A stretch of DNA of 64,000 nt from JAKOWB01 sp038363005 (lineage in GTDB: Bacteria > Pseudomonadota > Alphaproteobacteria > Kiloniellales > JACOMY01): the NCBI GenBank assembly GCA_038363005.1, contig JBBQBI010000003.1:186001-250000 (forward strand). Reading direction: 5' to 3'. The translations under genes were made by a program, and so were the position numbers. The stretch's first letter is position 1. Every line of letters begins with the position of its first letter. Shown here piece after piece: positions 26,036-35,368 of this stretch. Under the pieces are notes generated by a model. The model had not been told where the DNA came from. It ran no database searches and saw only the letters and a list, made by a program, of their open reading frames with translations.

Positions 26036-26123
26036 GGACCTGACCTCCCGGTTGGCGCCGGCCGACAGGAGGCATCCTAACGGCAAGGCCCTGCCGCGGC
26101 AGCACAACTCGGTGCCGAATTGA

Positions 26124-26891
26124 TCAGGTCACCGTCAGATCCAGCGCGGCCCAGGGTGTGTTGTCCGGCCGGCCCGGCGCATAGAGCCAGATCGGCTGGC
26201 GCGGCGCCTCGTCCATGCGCTGCGGCCGGCGGGGCAGGGCGAAGAGGCTGGAGGAGACCGTTGCGAAGCCATAGTCGGTCTGGATGCAGAGGCCCAGCAC
26301 CGGATCCGCGCGGTCCTGGGTCGCCAGCAGCTCCTGCCAGGCGCCCCAGTCTTCACGGTCCGGGTCAGGCGTCGGCGCGGCACGCAGCAGCGGCATGAAG
26401 CGGGCGATGCGCGGCGCCGTCAGGTCGTTCAGGTCATGCGCGGTCAAAATCGACAGGCCGCTCGGCACCGGCAGCACCTCGACGCTGCTGGCCTCGCTGT
26501 CGCGCCCACGCAGCCAGAAGGCCTGGTCCTCGTCGGCGACCAGCAGGTTGAAGCTCCGGTAGGCGCCGGGGTCCAGCGCCGCCAGGGCCGCCGCGGCGTC
26601 GCCCGCCGTGGCATGGTCCAGCGCCTCCAACACCAACTCGCCGCGCGACCGCTTGCCCGGCGCCGGGCCCAGCGTGCCGACGCGGTTCAGTATGCAGGCG
26701 ACGACGCCGGCGTCGTTCATGCCCATCCAGCTGCCCTGGGTCAGCTCGTCCAGCCCGGCCACGACATCGGGCCGGTCGGGCCAGTGGCGCGCTGGCGGCT
26801 GGCAGGGCCGGGTCACCATCTCGTCGCGATTGGCGCCCAGCAGAAGGGGCCAGGACTCGCCCGGGCGGCGGAGGATGACGACACTGCACAT
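26124..26891 (-). CDS. NRDE family protein (TANGO2-like)
   Basis: A 255-residue protein that starts MCSVVILRRPG, with Cys2 as the possible N-terminal nucleophile of an Ntn-type fold, followed by GANRDEMVTRP, which carries the NRDE motif that names the family (Asn-Arg-Asp-Glu). GSWMGMNDAGVVACILNR is also typical. Homologues include eukaryotic TANGO2, linked to haem or lipid handling, but the bacterial function is not settled. The ATG directly before Cys is the right start although the frame is open upstream. It is divergent from the ATPase inhibitor gene. Confidence 0.87.
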   Translation of the reverse strand: MCSVVILRRPGESWPLLLGANRDEMVTRPCQPPARHWPDRPDVVAGLDELTQGSWMGMNDAGVVACILNRVGTLGPAPGKRSRGELVLEALDHATAGDAAAALAALDPGAYRSFNLLVADEDQAFWLRGRDSEASSVEVLPVPSGLSILTAHDLNDLTAPRIARFMPLLRAAPTPDPDREDWGAWQELLATQDRADPVLGLCIQTDYGFATVSSSLFALPRRPQRMDEAPRQPIWLYAPGRPDNTPWAALDLTVT

Positions 26892-27016
26892 GGCGGGCTT
26901 TGTAGCGCTCTTCGGCGGCCGCCGAAACAGGCGCGACGCCGGTGGGCTTGCACCCATCGCCACCTTCTGCCACCTAAAGCGCGGAAAACCTGCCAACCGC
27001 ACCAGGGAGCGCGTTG

Positions 27017-27337
27017 ATGACCGGCTTCGACGATCGCGAAAAGGCTTTCGAGGACAAGTATAAGCACGACGAGGAGCTGCAGTTCCGCGTTACCAACCGG
27101 CGCAACAAGCTGCTGGGCCTCTGGGTCGCGGCGCAGCTCGGCAAGGCCGGCGCCGACGCCGACGCCTATGCCAAGGAGGTCGTGATGAGCGACTTCGAGG
27201 CGCCTGGCGACGACGACGTAGTGCAGAAGGTGCTGCGGGACTTCAAGGCCGCCGGCGTCGAGATGAGCGAACACCGCGTCCGCCGCCACATGGACGAGTT
27301 GCTGCTCACCGCCCGCGACCAGGTGATGCGCGAATAA
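27017..27337 (+). CDS. F1-ATPase zeta-type inhibitor subunit (DUF1476)
   Basis: A 106-residue alpha-helical protein with the family signature FDDREKAFEDKYKHDEELQF followed by RVTNRRNKLLGLWVAAQLG. In Paracoccus denitrificans this zeta subunit blocks rotation of the F1Fo-ATPase in the hydrolysis direction through its N-terminus. The family is essentially confined to Alphaproteobacteria and so indicates the taxon. The ATG is chosen over the TTG one codon earlier. Seven bases separate the stop from the next gene. Confidence 0.95.
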   Translation: MTGFDDREKAFEDKYKHDEELQFRVTNRRNKLLGLWVAAQLGKAGADADAYAKEVVMSDFEAPGDDDVVQKVLRDFKAAGVEMSEHRVRRHMDELLLTARDQVMRE

Positions 27338-27344
27338 CTGGGCC

Positions 27345-28238
27345 ATGACGGCCCCCTTCACCCTGCTGGATGGCGGCATGGGGCGCGAACTCGCCCGCAT
27401 GGGCGCGCCCTTCCGCCAGCCGGAATGGTCGGCCCTGGCGCTTCTCGAAGGGCCCGCGTTCGTGCGTCGGGCGCATGACAGCTTCGTAGCGGCCGGCGCC
27501 GAGGTGATCACCACGAACTCCTATGCCGTGGTGCCTTTCCACCTTGGCGACGAGCGCTTCCTGCGCCTGGGTCTGCTGCTGGCCGACCGCTCCGGCCGCC
27601 TGGCGCGTGAGGCCGCCGATGCGGCTGGTCGCGCGGTACGCGTAGCGGGCTCCCTGCCGCCGCTGTTCGGCTCCTACCGACCCGACCTCTTCGACGCGGC
27701 GCGCGCGCCGGAGCTGCTGAAGCTGCTGGTGCGCGGCCTCGGCCCTCATGTCGACCTCTGGTTGGCGGAGACGCAGAGCTGCATCGCCGAGGCCGAAGCC
27801 AGTGCCGCGGCCGTAGCGGATGACAGCCGCGACCTCTGGATTTCCTTTACCCTGAAGGACGAGGACGCCGATCCCGCCAGACCCTGCCTGCGGTCGGGCG
27901 AAAGCATCGACGAGGCGGTAACGGCCGTGCTGGCGCTCGGCGCCAAGGCCCTGCTGTTCAACTGCAGCCAGCCCGAGGTGATGACACCGGCGCTGGTCGC
28001 GGCGAAGGCGGCCTTGCGCGGCCGCAGCCTGCCGCTCGGCGTCTATGCCAATGCTTTTCCGCCGCAGCGCAAGACGGCAACGGCGAACAGCACCGTGCTA
28101 CCGATCCGCGACGACCTGACGCCCGAGGGCTACCGCGCCTTCGCCACTGCCTGGGCCGAGGCTGGTGCCAGCCTGATCGGCGGCTGTTGCGGCATCGGCC
28201 CGGAACACATCGGCTGCCTGCACAGCGGCGGGCACTGA
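27345..28238 (+). CDS. Homocysteine S-methyltransferase family protein
   Basis: A 297-residue zinc-dependent methyltransferase. The expected start LLDGGMGRELARMG, the segment TNSYAVVP and the zinc ligands in LFNCSQPEV (one Cys) and IGGCCGIGPEHI (two Cys) are all present. The family uses homocysteine (or selenocysteine) with S-methylmethionine, betaine or SAM as methyl donor. The exact donor cannot be told. It probably shares a transcript with the ATPase inhibitor. Confidence 0.9.
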   Translation: MTAPFTLLDGGMGRELARMGAPFRQPEWSALALLEGPAFVRRAHDSFVAAGAEVITTNSYAVVPFHLGDERFLRLGLLLADRSGRLAREAADAAGRAVRVAGSLPPLFGSYRPDLFDAARAPELLKLLVRGLGPHVDLWLAETQSCIAEAEASAAAVADDSRDLWISFTLKDEDADPARPCLRSGESIDEAVTAVLALGAKALLFNCSQPEVMTPALVAAKAALRGRSLPLGVYANAFPPQRKTATANSTVLPIRDDLTPEGYRAFATAWAEAGASLIGGCCGIGPEHIGCLHSGGH

Positions 28239-28286
28239 CGTCACGCCAGCCTTCCGGGACGAGCGTCGCTTCGGCAAGATGCCGGC

Positions 28287-29126
28287 ATGAGTGCCGCGTC
28301 TTTCCACCTCACCTGTCTGCGCCAGCGCACGGCGAGCGAATCCTGGGACCTGGTCCTGGCGCCGCCGCCGCCCGACCTGGCCGAGCTGGTGCTGCGCTTC
28401 ACCGGCTACGAAGAGCAGCTCCCGTCGCCGACGCTGCGACGCGAACTGCCGCGCCCCATGGCGGTGGTGGTGATCTCCTTCGGCGCGCCCTTCGTGCTGA
28501 CCTACGAGCATCCGCAGGATGCCTACGCGGTGACCCGCGGCTCCTTCGTCGCCGGACTGCACGACACCACGGCGATGAACCGCTCAACCGGCCTGTCGCA
28601 CTGCCTGCAGCTCGACCTGACGCCGCTGGGCGCACGGCTGCTGTTCGGCGTGCCGATGGCCGAACTCGGCAACCGTATCGTCGGCCTCGACGAGTTGCTG
28701 GGTGCCGCCGGCGGGCGACTGGAGCAGCAGCTTCAGGGGCTGCCCGACTGGCCGGCGCGCTTTGCCCTGGTGGCCGACCTGCTGCGCCGCCGCCGGGCCG
28801 AGACCGGCGGCCCCAGCCCTGACATGCAGTGGGCCTGGCGCCAGTTGCTGGCGTGCCACGGCAACCTGCCGATCGCGGCGCTGACCGATGGGCTGGCGAT
28901 CAGCCGCCGTCACCTGGTGCGGCGCTTCCGTGACGAGCTCGGCCTGCCGCCCAAGACCCTGGCCCGCATGCTGCGCTTCAACCATGCGCTGGACGCGCTC
29001 ACCGCCGGGCAGCGCGATCTTGCCGAGGTGGCACTGTCGGCTGGCTACTACGACCAGGCGCACTTCAACCGTGATTTCCGTACCTTTGCCGGCCAGTCGC
29101 CCGGTGCCTGGCTGGCAGGCCGGTAA
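28287..29126 (+). CDS. AraC family transcriptional regulator
   Basis: A 279-residue regulator with a non-cupin-like N-terminal half (FTGYEEQLPSP, VISFGAPFVLTY) and a C-terminal AraC-type DNA-binding domain: LPIAALTDGLAISRRHLVRRFRDELGLPPK in the first helix-turn-helix and the second HTH in DLAEVALSAGYYDQAHFNRDFRTFAGQSP, which has the family signature. It is followed 67 bases later by a VOC protein, a frequent pairing of AraC regulators with a glyoxalase-like target. The effector is unknown. Confidence 0.92.
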   Translation: MSAASFHLTCLRQRTASESWDLVLAPPPPDLAELVLRFTGYEEQLPSPTLRRELPRPMAVVVISFGAPFVLTYEHPQDAYAVTRGSFVAGLHDTTAMNRSTGLSHCLQLDLTPLGARLLFGVPMAELGNRIVGLDELLGAAGGRLEQQLQGLPDWPARFALVADLLRRRRAETGGPSPDMQWAWRQLLACHGNLPIAALTDGLAISRRHLVRRFRDELGLPPKTLARMLRFNHALDALTAGQRDLAEVALSAGYYDQAHFNRDFRTFAGQSPGAWLAGR

Positions 29127-29193
29127 CAACCGTCCAAGACCCTGCCACGTTCTACTTGCTAGCAAGGGGCATCAGCAACTTGGAGGACGCACC

Positions 29194-29595
29194 ATGAGCA
29201 AGCCCAGCTTCTATCCCACCTTCAACTACCAGGACGCGCCGGCCGCCATTGAATGGTTGCAGCGCGCCTTCGGCTTTGAACTCATGCTGCGGGTCGCGGA
29301 CGGCAAGGGCGGCATCGCGCATGCCGAGATGGCCTACGCCGACGGTGTCATCATGCTCGGCAGCGTGAAGGAGATCATGGGGCCCTTCTCGGTACAGCAC
29401 ACCTACGTCGCCATCACCGATCCCGATACGCATCACGACCGCGCCAAGGCAGCGGGTGCCAAGATCGTCATGGCACTGCGCGACACCGACTACGGTTCGC
29501 GCGACTACGCCTGCGAGGACCCCGAGGGGCATCGTTGGTACTTCGGTACCTACCGGCCCGGACCGCAGGACCGTCCAGGCGACGTGCAGCCCTAG
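29194..29595 (+). CDS. VOC family (glyoxalase-like) protein
   Basis: A 133-residue protein of the PhnB-like branch of the VOC superfamily: FYPTFNYQDAPAAIEWLQRAFGFE at the N-terminus and DYACEDPEGHRWYFGTY at the C-terminus. Such proteins are often metal-dependent, but the substrate is not clear. GGAGGA precedes the ATG by six bases. It is a likely target of the AraC regulator just upstream. I see no gene in the next 226 bases, which are less GC-rich. Confidence 0.9.
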   Translation: MSKPSFYPTFNYQDAPAAIEWLQRAFGFELMLRVADGKGGIAHAEMAYADGVIMLGSVKEIMGPFSVQHTYVAITDPDTHHDRAKAAGAKIVMALRDTDYGSRDYACEDPEGHRWYFGTYRPGPQDRPGDVQP

Positions 29596-29821
29596 CGCAG
29601 CGCGACGTCTGCGAAGAGGTCCGCAGGGGGGCAGCGTCTCGGGTTGAGCCTTGCTGACTCGCGACATTGGTTAGGAAGAGCCAATCACATTCCACCTATG
29701 AGGGATTTTCTATCTAAGCCACGCAATTTTGCTTGTGCGGACAGCACGAAGCGCCCGTTCAAGTATAGGATTCCTGGCAAGCGGCGGCGGCTTTGGCGGT
29801 GCCCCGCAGGGGGAGGACAAG

Positions 29822-30730
29822 ATGAAATTTGCGCTTGCAGCAGTGTTGCTGCTCGGTGGCGCGCCGGCGACTCTTGCCGGGGATGGCGCGCTGGTCAAGC
29901 AACTCAATGGCTTTCTGACCTTGGGCGGTGGCTATCAGGCACTGCCCGAAGGCGGCGGCGGCACCACGGTGCAGCACATCTTCCCCAACGGCGATCCCAG
30001 CCCCTGCCGGGTCGACGACGGCATCCCGGGCGACTGCACCCTTATCGACAGCTATAGCGTCGGCAGCGGTGCCGATCCCACGGCCGGCTGGCTGGGCGCG
30101 CTCTCCGGATCGCTGGCCTTTCCGCTGGACTACAAGAGCGGCCTGCAGCTCGACGCCGCCGCCGGTCGTCTGGCGGATCAGTACTTCGCCGACGGGACCC
30201 TGCATCTGTTCTGGGGCGAACCCGGCACCGGCCAGTTCGGCCCGCTGCTGAATTTCTGGACCTATGACGGCGCTGAGCGCCTGCGCGTTGGCGGCGAGCT
30301 GCAGGGCTACTGGGACGACCTGACGGGCTATCTGCAGGCCGGCTACCAGTGGGGCGACGACGGACGTTCGCTCTCGGTGGCGGAGGGCTTCTATGTCTGC
30401 GGTCGCGGCACCTGGTACGTCGATCCCGACGCGGCGCTGTGGCTGGGCGGTGGCTACGGGCCGGACGCGAGCGCGGTCGGCTTCGTCGGCAGCGAGCTGT
30501 GACCCTTCGCGACCGCTGCGCCGGCCTGGAGTCTGACGGCTGAGGCCTCGCTCGGCACCGACGAGCAGTGGAGCGCTATCGCCGGCATCCGCTTCGGTGA
30601 GACGCAGGACCTGAAGGAGCGCGAGCGTGCCTGGCTGCCCTTGCCGGCGACGAGCTGCGACACGCTGGGCCTGCGCAGCGGACAGGACCGCCTCCTTACC
30701 AATGTTTGGATCATCACCGACACACCGTGA
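29822..30730 (+). pseudogene. Secreted, beta-rich envelope protein interrupted by one in-frame TGA
   Basis: The frame encodes a signal peptide (MKFALAAVLLLGGAPATLAG) and a Gly/aromatic-rich sequence with alternating strands such as LNFWTYDGAERLRVGGELQG and GYLQAGYQWGDDGRSLSVAE, as in outer-membrane barrels. After 226 codons it meets TGA at 30500, but the same frame then stays open for 75 more codons with high GC at third positions and further barrel-like sequence (AWSLTAEASLGTDEQW, AIAGIRFGE) up to a TGA at 30728. A single Trp or Arg codon changed to TGA best explains this. A functional short form is possible. Confidence 0.7.
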
Positions 30731-30883
30731 CGGCGGTCTGGCATCTGTAGTCACGGCAGAAGCAGGCGGCCACCACTAGCCGCCGATAGGTGGCGCCCCA
30801 GGGCGCGTGGGGGTAACAACCAGCTGGATTCCATCGCGTCATCGCCACTACCCTGCATTGGACAATTGTAGGTGGAGGGGACG

Positions 30884-31402
30884 ATGCGCTTCGCGGTCTT
30901 GCTGCTGGGTGCCGCGCTCGTCGCGGGTGGATGCAGTCAAAAACTGGCAGTAGATGCCTATCAAGCGCCGCAGGTGATAATCGGCAGCGAATCGAGCTTT
31001 TACGTCTTGCGGCCGGAGAACGGCCGATACGGCGAGAAAACTTATCCTGACTCTGGGGCGGCGACCATGCAGGCAGCTGTTGCTGCGCTCGCGGTCCATG
31101 TTGCGACCGTGGTGGCGGCGACCGGCGTCGAAGACCTCACCGTCGCGCTCTCCGCAGCGCAAGCAGCGGGGCTCACCTACGTCTTCGAGCCGACGATTCT
31201 CAATTGGGAGGATCGGGCCACGGAATGGTCAGGCAAGCCCGACAGGATCACAGTGCGCTTTGCCGTTCACGAGGTGTCGACCGGCGCCGTCGTGGCCTCG
31301 ACGGTCGCCCGCGCCAGCAGCAAATGGGGCACCTTCGGCGGCGATCACCCGCAGGACCTTCTGCCGCTGGCGACCAGTAACTTCGTCGACAGCTTGTTCT
31401 AA
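30884..31402 (+). CDS. DUF4823 family lipoprotein
   Basis: A 172-residue lipoprotein. Signal peptide MRFAVLLLGAALVAGGC with the lipobox ending at Cys17. The mature part has the DUF4823 pattern: SESSFYVLRPENGRYGEKTY, then a helical segment, then YVFEPTILNWEDRATEWSGKPDR, and the C-terminal SKWGTFGGDHPQDLLP near the end. The family is periplasmic or outer-membrane-anchored and has no known function. GGAGGGG precedes the ATG. It ends six bases before the stop of the convergent amidase gene. Confidence 0.85.
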   Translation: MRFAVLLLGAALVAGGCSQKLAVDAYQAPQVIIGSESSFYVLRPENGRYGEKTYPDSGAATMQAAVAALAVHVATVVAATGVEDLTVALSAAQAAGLTYVFEPTILNWEDRATEWSGKPDRITVRFAVHEVSTGAVVASTVARASSKWGTFGGDHPQDLLPLATSNFVDSLF

Positions 31403-31407
31403 CAGCT

Positions 31408-32862
31408 TCAGGCGTAGCCCGGCGGCGGTACGAAGCCGCCGAACTGCTGCTCCAGCAGGCGGGCGAACTCGATCGTGGTGCGGTCGCCGAAGTGCGGCCC
31501 GATGATCTGCACGCCCAGCGGCAGGCCGCTGGAATGCAGCGGCAGCGGCGCCACCGTGGAGGGCAGGAAGCAGACGCCGGAATAGCCGGCCCAGAAGAGC
31601 TGGTGGCAGGTGTTCTCCGCCACGCCGTTGACCTGGATCACGCGGTCGACACGCTCGCCCGCCTGATCGTGCGGGAAGGCCGGACCAGCGGCGGCGGGGC
31701 AGAGCAGGACATCCCACTCCTGGAAGAAGGCGTGCCATAGCCAGCGCAGCTTGTGGCGCTGCTCGTTGCTGTTCAGCCAGTCGCGATAGGTCAGGCTGGC
31801 GCTGCGCGCCACCATGGCCTTGTAGCTCCAGTCGTCGGCCGCCACGCCCGTCGCGAAGTCTTTCCAGCGCTGCACCTCGGCGGCGCTGCTGCGCCAGAAG
31901 GTGAAGGAGCGCAGCAGCTCGACGTAGAGCCGGAAGGCCATGACGGTGTCGATGGCCGGCTTGGCGGTGAAGGACACCGTGGCGCCCAACCGCGCCAGGC
32001 TTTCACCCAGCGTCAGGATCTTCACCTGGTACTCGTGGTCGACCTGGCTGTTGGGATCCTCCACCAGCACCGCGACCTTGAAGTCCTTGAGCTGTCGCTG
32101 CTTGGGAGGCGGCAAGGTCAGCCGCATGCCGGCCGCCTCGATCTCGTCCGGCCCGGCCAGGACCTGCAGTCCCAGCGCAAGGTCCTCGGCCGAGCGTGCC
32201 AGCGGGCCGGCGACCGAGATGTCGGGAATCGACAGCATGCCGCTGACGCTTTGGCCGCGGGTCGGCACGATGTTGTGCGTCGGCTTGTGGCCGAAGACGC
32301 CGCAGTAGTGCGCTGGATTGCGGATCGAGGCGCCGATGTCGCTGCCCAACTCCAACGATGCCATGCCGGTGGCCAGCGCCGCCGAGGAGCCGCCGGAGGA
32401 GCCGCCAGGGGTCTTCGTCAGGTCCCAGGGATTGTTGGTGGTGCCGTAGATCACGTTGAAGGACTGCCAGTCGGCCAGCAGCAGCGGCACGTTTGTCTTG
32501 CCCCAGATCACCGCGCCGGCGTCGAGCAGGCGCTGCGTCGCCACGGCGTTGCTCTTGCCGAGGTTGCCGCGCAGCTCGCCGATGCCCCAGGTGGTGGGGG
32601 CGCCCTGGATATCGAAGGACTCCTTGATGGTCATCGGCAGGCCATGCAGCGGCCCCCAGACCTCGCCGCGTGCCAGGGCGGCGTCGGCGGCGTCGGCGCG
32701 TGCCCGGGCGCCGGGCAGGTCGGCCCAGATCACCGCGTTGACCGCCGCGTTGAAGCGTTCGTAGCGCGCGAGGTGGGCCTCCAGCAGTTCACGCGCGCCG
32801 AGCTGCCGTTGGCGCAGCTTCTCGGTCAGGACGGTGGCGGGCAGCAAGCAAGGATCGGTCAT
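31408..32862 (-). CDS. Amidase signature family enzyme
   Basis: A 484-residue amidase. The catalytic Ser-cisSer-Lys triad can be placed: Lys in MTIKESFD, the cis-Ser in the Gly/Ser-rich loop TPGGSSGGSSAAL, and the nucleophile Ser in GSDIGASIRNPA. The family hydrolyses diverse amides, and GatA is a distant member; the absence of gatB/gatC nearby and divergent middle part suggest a catabolic or detoxifying amidase. The start ATG has MTDPCLLPATVL. Confidence 0.92.
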   Translation of the reverse strand: MTDPCLLPATVLTEKLRQRQLGARELLEAHLARYERFNAAVNAVIWADLPGARARADAADAALARGEVWGPLHGLPMTIKESFDIQGAPTTWGIGELRGNLGKSNAVATQRLLDAGAVIWGKTNVPLLLADWQSFNVIYGTTNNPWDLTKTPGGSSGGSSAALATGMASLELGSDIGASIRNPAHYCGVFGHKPTHNIVPTRGQSVSGMLSIPDISVAGPLARSAEDLALGLQVLAGPDEIEAAGMRLTLPPPKQRQLKDFKVAVLVEDPNSQVDHEYQVKILTLGESLARLGATVSFTAKPAIDTVMAFRLYVELLRSFTFWRSSAAEVQRWKDFATGVAADDWSYKAMVARSASLTYRDWLNSNEQRHKLRWLWHAFFQEWDVLLCPAAAGPAFPHDQAGERVDRVIQVNGVAENTCHQLFWAGYSGVCFLPSTVAPLPLHSSGLPLGVQIIGPHFGDRTTIEFARLLEQQFGGFVPPPGYA

Positions 32863-32928
32863 GGCGGACTCCGGCGTTCGCGACGGGCGATGCTAGCCAA
32901 GCGCCGGGGCGGCGGCCAGTGGTCCAGT

Positions 32929-34380
32929 CTATCGGGAGGACGGTGGGCGCAGGCGCTCGCGTTCGCCCCGCAACACCGTCGCCAGTTCGTCGGCGACCCT
33001 GGCCACCACCGGCGCCCAGGTCCGCGTCTCGTCCTGCCGGAACAGGCGCATGCTCGGATACCAGGGGCTGTCCTCGCGCCGCAGCAGCCAGCGCCAGTCA
33101 GGAATGCGCCGCAGCAGCGTCCAGGTTGGCGTGCCGATGGCCCCGCCCAGGTGAGAGGTCACCGTATCGACGGTGATCACCAGGTCGAGCGCTGCCATGG
33201 CATGCGCCGTCTCGTCGAAGCCTTCCAGCTCCGCCGACAGATCGATCAGCGGCGCGCCGCCGTCGCGGCCCTTGGCATCCGGCCAGTCGGCCAGCTGCTG
33301 CTTCTCGGCGTCGAACTGCAGGCTGAAGAAGGTCACGCCGGTAAACGCCGCCAGCGGTGCCAGTGCTGCCAGGCTCAGCGCGCCGCGCTGCAGGTGCGGA
33401 ACGCTGCTGCGCCCGGACCAGCAGAGCCCGACCTTGAGGGTACCTCCCGCGTCGCGTTCCAGCCGCTGGCGCCAGGCGTCGCGTCGCGCCGGGAGCAGCG
33501 GCAGATAGTCATCGCCGGCCGCCAGGTCGGCTTCCCGGCCACCCAGCAGCAGCGGCAGGTCGGAGAGGTTGCAGTGCGCGTCCGCCACCGGCAGCTCGGA
33601 CTGGCGCACGGCACTGTCCGTGATGCCGGGCATGCGGCCCAGCAGGGACTGCAGCTTGGGTGTCACCGCCAGGGTGATCTGCCCCACCAGCGGCACCACG
33701 CGCGGAATGAAGCGGCAGAACTGGATGCAGTCGCCAAAGCCCTGGTCGGCAAAGAGGATCAGCCGCCGGTTCGGCAGGCGCATGCCATTCCAGGCCGGCG
33801 TCTTGAATCGCGGCGAACCCTTGGGATTGGTGCCCATGCGGGTCTGCCAGACATACTCGCGCCAGCCCGGCAGCCAGTCCTCGGTGACCAGCAGGCATTC
33901 GCCCAGGCCGACGTGCGCCGCCGCATGTTGGGGCGCCAGGTGTGTCGCCTGCAGGAACTCAATCTTGGCGTCTTCGTGCCGCTCCGCCTCGACCAGGCAG
34001 CGTGCCAGCAGCAGGTGGCTGCCGGGCTGGCTGGGCCATTGCTTCACCACCGCTTCGGCCAGTACCAGGGCCTCCGCCCACTGGCCGATGTGCGACTGCA
34101 GGTTGGCCTGCCGCAGGCAGGCCCGGAAGTGGCGTGGCTCGACCCGCGTCGCTTCGGCGATGAACTCTATCGCCTTCGCCAGGTCGCCGCGGTCCTCGGC
34201 CTCGAGGCTCAGCACCAGCAGGGCCTCGGACCGCTGGGCCGTGGCCTCGGACGGCAAGCGGGCGACACGGGCCTGGGCGGCCGCAAGCGCCTCCGCGCGT
34301 CGCCCAGCGGTCCAGAGGTCGAGCAGTGCACCCTCAGGTTTCCCGGCCGGCGCCCCGCCGGGAGGCTCATCGTGGCTCAC
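32929..34380 (-). CDS. TPR-containing glycosyltransferase-like protein
   Basis: A 483-residue protein with TPR-like helical repeats in residues 1-170 (AEATRVEPRHFRACLRQANL, HIGQWAEALVLAEAVVKQWP, QATHLAPQHAAAHVGLGECL) and a GT9-type (ADP-heptosyltransferase-like) domain after it, marked by ILFADQGFGDCIQFCRF and GLCWSGRSSVPH and by VDTVTSHLGGAIGTPTW. Such TPR-glycosyltransferases are common in alphaproteobacteria and are assumed to glycosylate proteins or envelope polymers. The start is GTG. It is divergent from the HAD gene. Confidence 0.83.
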   Translation of the reverse strand: MSHDEPPGGAPAGKPEGALLDLWTAGRRAEALAAAQARVARLPSEATAQRSEALLVLSLEAEDRGDLAKAIEFIAEATRVEPRHFRACLRQANLQSHIGQWAEALVLAEAVVKQWPSQPGSHLLLARCLVEAERHEDAKIEFLQATHLAPQHAAAHVGLGECLLVTEDWLPGWREYVWQTRMGTNPKGSPRFKTPAWNGMRLPNRRLILFADQGFGDCIQFCRFIPRVVPLVGQITLAVTPKLQSLLGRMPGITDSAVRQSELPVADAHCNLSDLPLLLGGREADLAAGDDYLPLLPARRDAWRQRLERDAGGTLKVGLCWSGRSSVPHLQRGALSLAALAPLAAFTGVTFFSLQFDAEKQQLADWPDAKGRDGGAPLIDLSAELEGFDETAHAMAALDLVITVDTVTSHLGGAIGTPTWTLLRRIPDWRWLLRREDSPWYPSMRLFRQDETRTWAPVVARVADELATVLRGERERLRPPSSR

Positions 34381-34578
34381 GGAAGGCGATCCTTTCGGGA
34401 CCTCTGCGATGGACGGTCACATCGCAGGGTATCTAACCCAGCATGCAGTCGATGGCCAGTGTCGCTGTCCCCGTTGTGCGTGAAGCGCGGCGGCGGGCAG
34501 ATCGTCCAGCGCGACTTCATCCTTCTCGAAAAGCGTCGGCGTGCTAGCCTCGCGGCCGTCTCAGCCGGAGGTTTCGCC

Positions 34579-35304
34579 ATGCGTGTCAGCGACTACAAGG
34601 TTCTCACCTTCGACTGCTATGGCACGCTGATCGACTGGGAAAGCGGCATGGTGGCGGGATTGCAGCCGCTGGTCGCCAAGGTCGGCCGGCCGCTGACCCG
34701 TGACGAGATCCTGCAGGCCCACGCGCGCCATGAGTCGACGCAGCAGCTGCAGACACCGTCCAAGCGCTACAGCGAGTTGCTGGCCATCGTCTACAAGCGC
34801 CTGGCCGAGGAGTGGGGCGTCAGCGTCGACTGGGACGAGTGCCAGACCTATGGCCGCTCGATCGAACACTGGCCGGCCTTCGCCGATTCCGCCGCGGCGC
34901 TGCAGTATCTGAAGCAGCACTACAAGCTGGTCATCCTGTCGAACGTCGACAACGCCAGCTTCGCGCACAGCAATCGGCGCCTGCAGGTGGCCTTCGACGC
35001 GGTCTACACGGCCGAGGACATCGGCTCCTACAAGCCGAGCCTCAGGAACTTCGAGTACATGCTGGACAAGCTGGCCGGGCTGGGCGTCGCTAAGGGCGAC
35101 ATCCTGCATACGGCGGAGAGCCTATTTCACGACCACGGGCCGGCCAATCGGGTGGGCCTGACCTCCTGCTGGATCTATCGCCGGCACGACAAGCCGGGCT
35201 TCGGCGCCACCATGGATCCCGGCGAACAACCGCGCTACGACGTGCGTTTCACCAGCATGGCAGCGCTCGCCAAGCAGCACCGCAAGGAGCTTTCGGAGAA
35301 ATAA
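34579..35304 (+). CDS. HAD-type haloacid dehalogenase
   Basis: A 241-residue HAD hydrolase of the 2-haloacid dehalogenase type. The nucleophile is Asp12 in LTFDCYGTLIDWE; motif II is SNVDN; motif III is in YKPSLRNFEYML; and the late HTAESLFHDHGPANRVGL is typical of the type II family. The substrate may be a haloacid or a phosphate ester. CCGGAGG precedes the ATG. A long open frame upstream of this start is only the antisense of the amidase and glycosyltransferase genes. Confidence 0.9.
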   Translation: MRVSDYKVLTFDCYGTLIDWESGMVAGLQPLVAKVGRPLTRDEILQAHARHESTQQLQTPSKRYSELLAIVYKRLAEEWGVSVDWDECQTYGRSIEHWPAFADSAAALQYLKQHYKLVILSNVDNASFAHSNRRLQVAFDAVYTAEDIGSYKPSLRNFEYMLDKLAGLGVAKGDILHTAESLFHDHGPANRVGLTSCWIYRRHDKPGFGATMDPGEQPRYDVRFTSMAALAKQHRKELSEK

Positions 35305-35331
35305 CATTTCAAAATTGTAATATTTTTCCGT

Positions 35332-35360
35332 TTGACAGGCCGCGACGTAGGAATTAGAAC
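35332..35360 (+). promoter_or_regulatory. Predicted sigma70 promoter of the sulfonate-type operon
   Basis: A perfect -35 TTGACA (35332-35337) and a -10 TAGAAC (35355-35360, four of six) separated by 17 bases in an AT-rich stretch. Transcription would begin about 35367, which is exactly where the SAM-II aptamer starts. Confidence 0.65.
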
Positions 35361-35368
35361 CCACGGAC

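Noticed and set aside
30500..30502. Selenocysteine at the in-frame TGA
   Set aside because: No clear SECIS-like hairpin was recognised directly after the TGA, and the protein is a structural envelope type for which selenocysteine is not known.
31753..34578. Very long open frame in phase with and upstream of the HAD gene
   Set aside because: It is antisense to the amidase and TPR-glycosyltransferase genes. Its sequence is rich in Arg, Gln, Gly and Ala without domains, as in shadow frames of GC-rich genes. Only the part from ATG 34579 resembles a protein.
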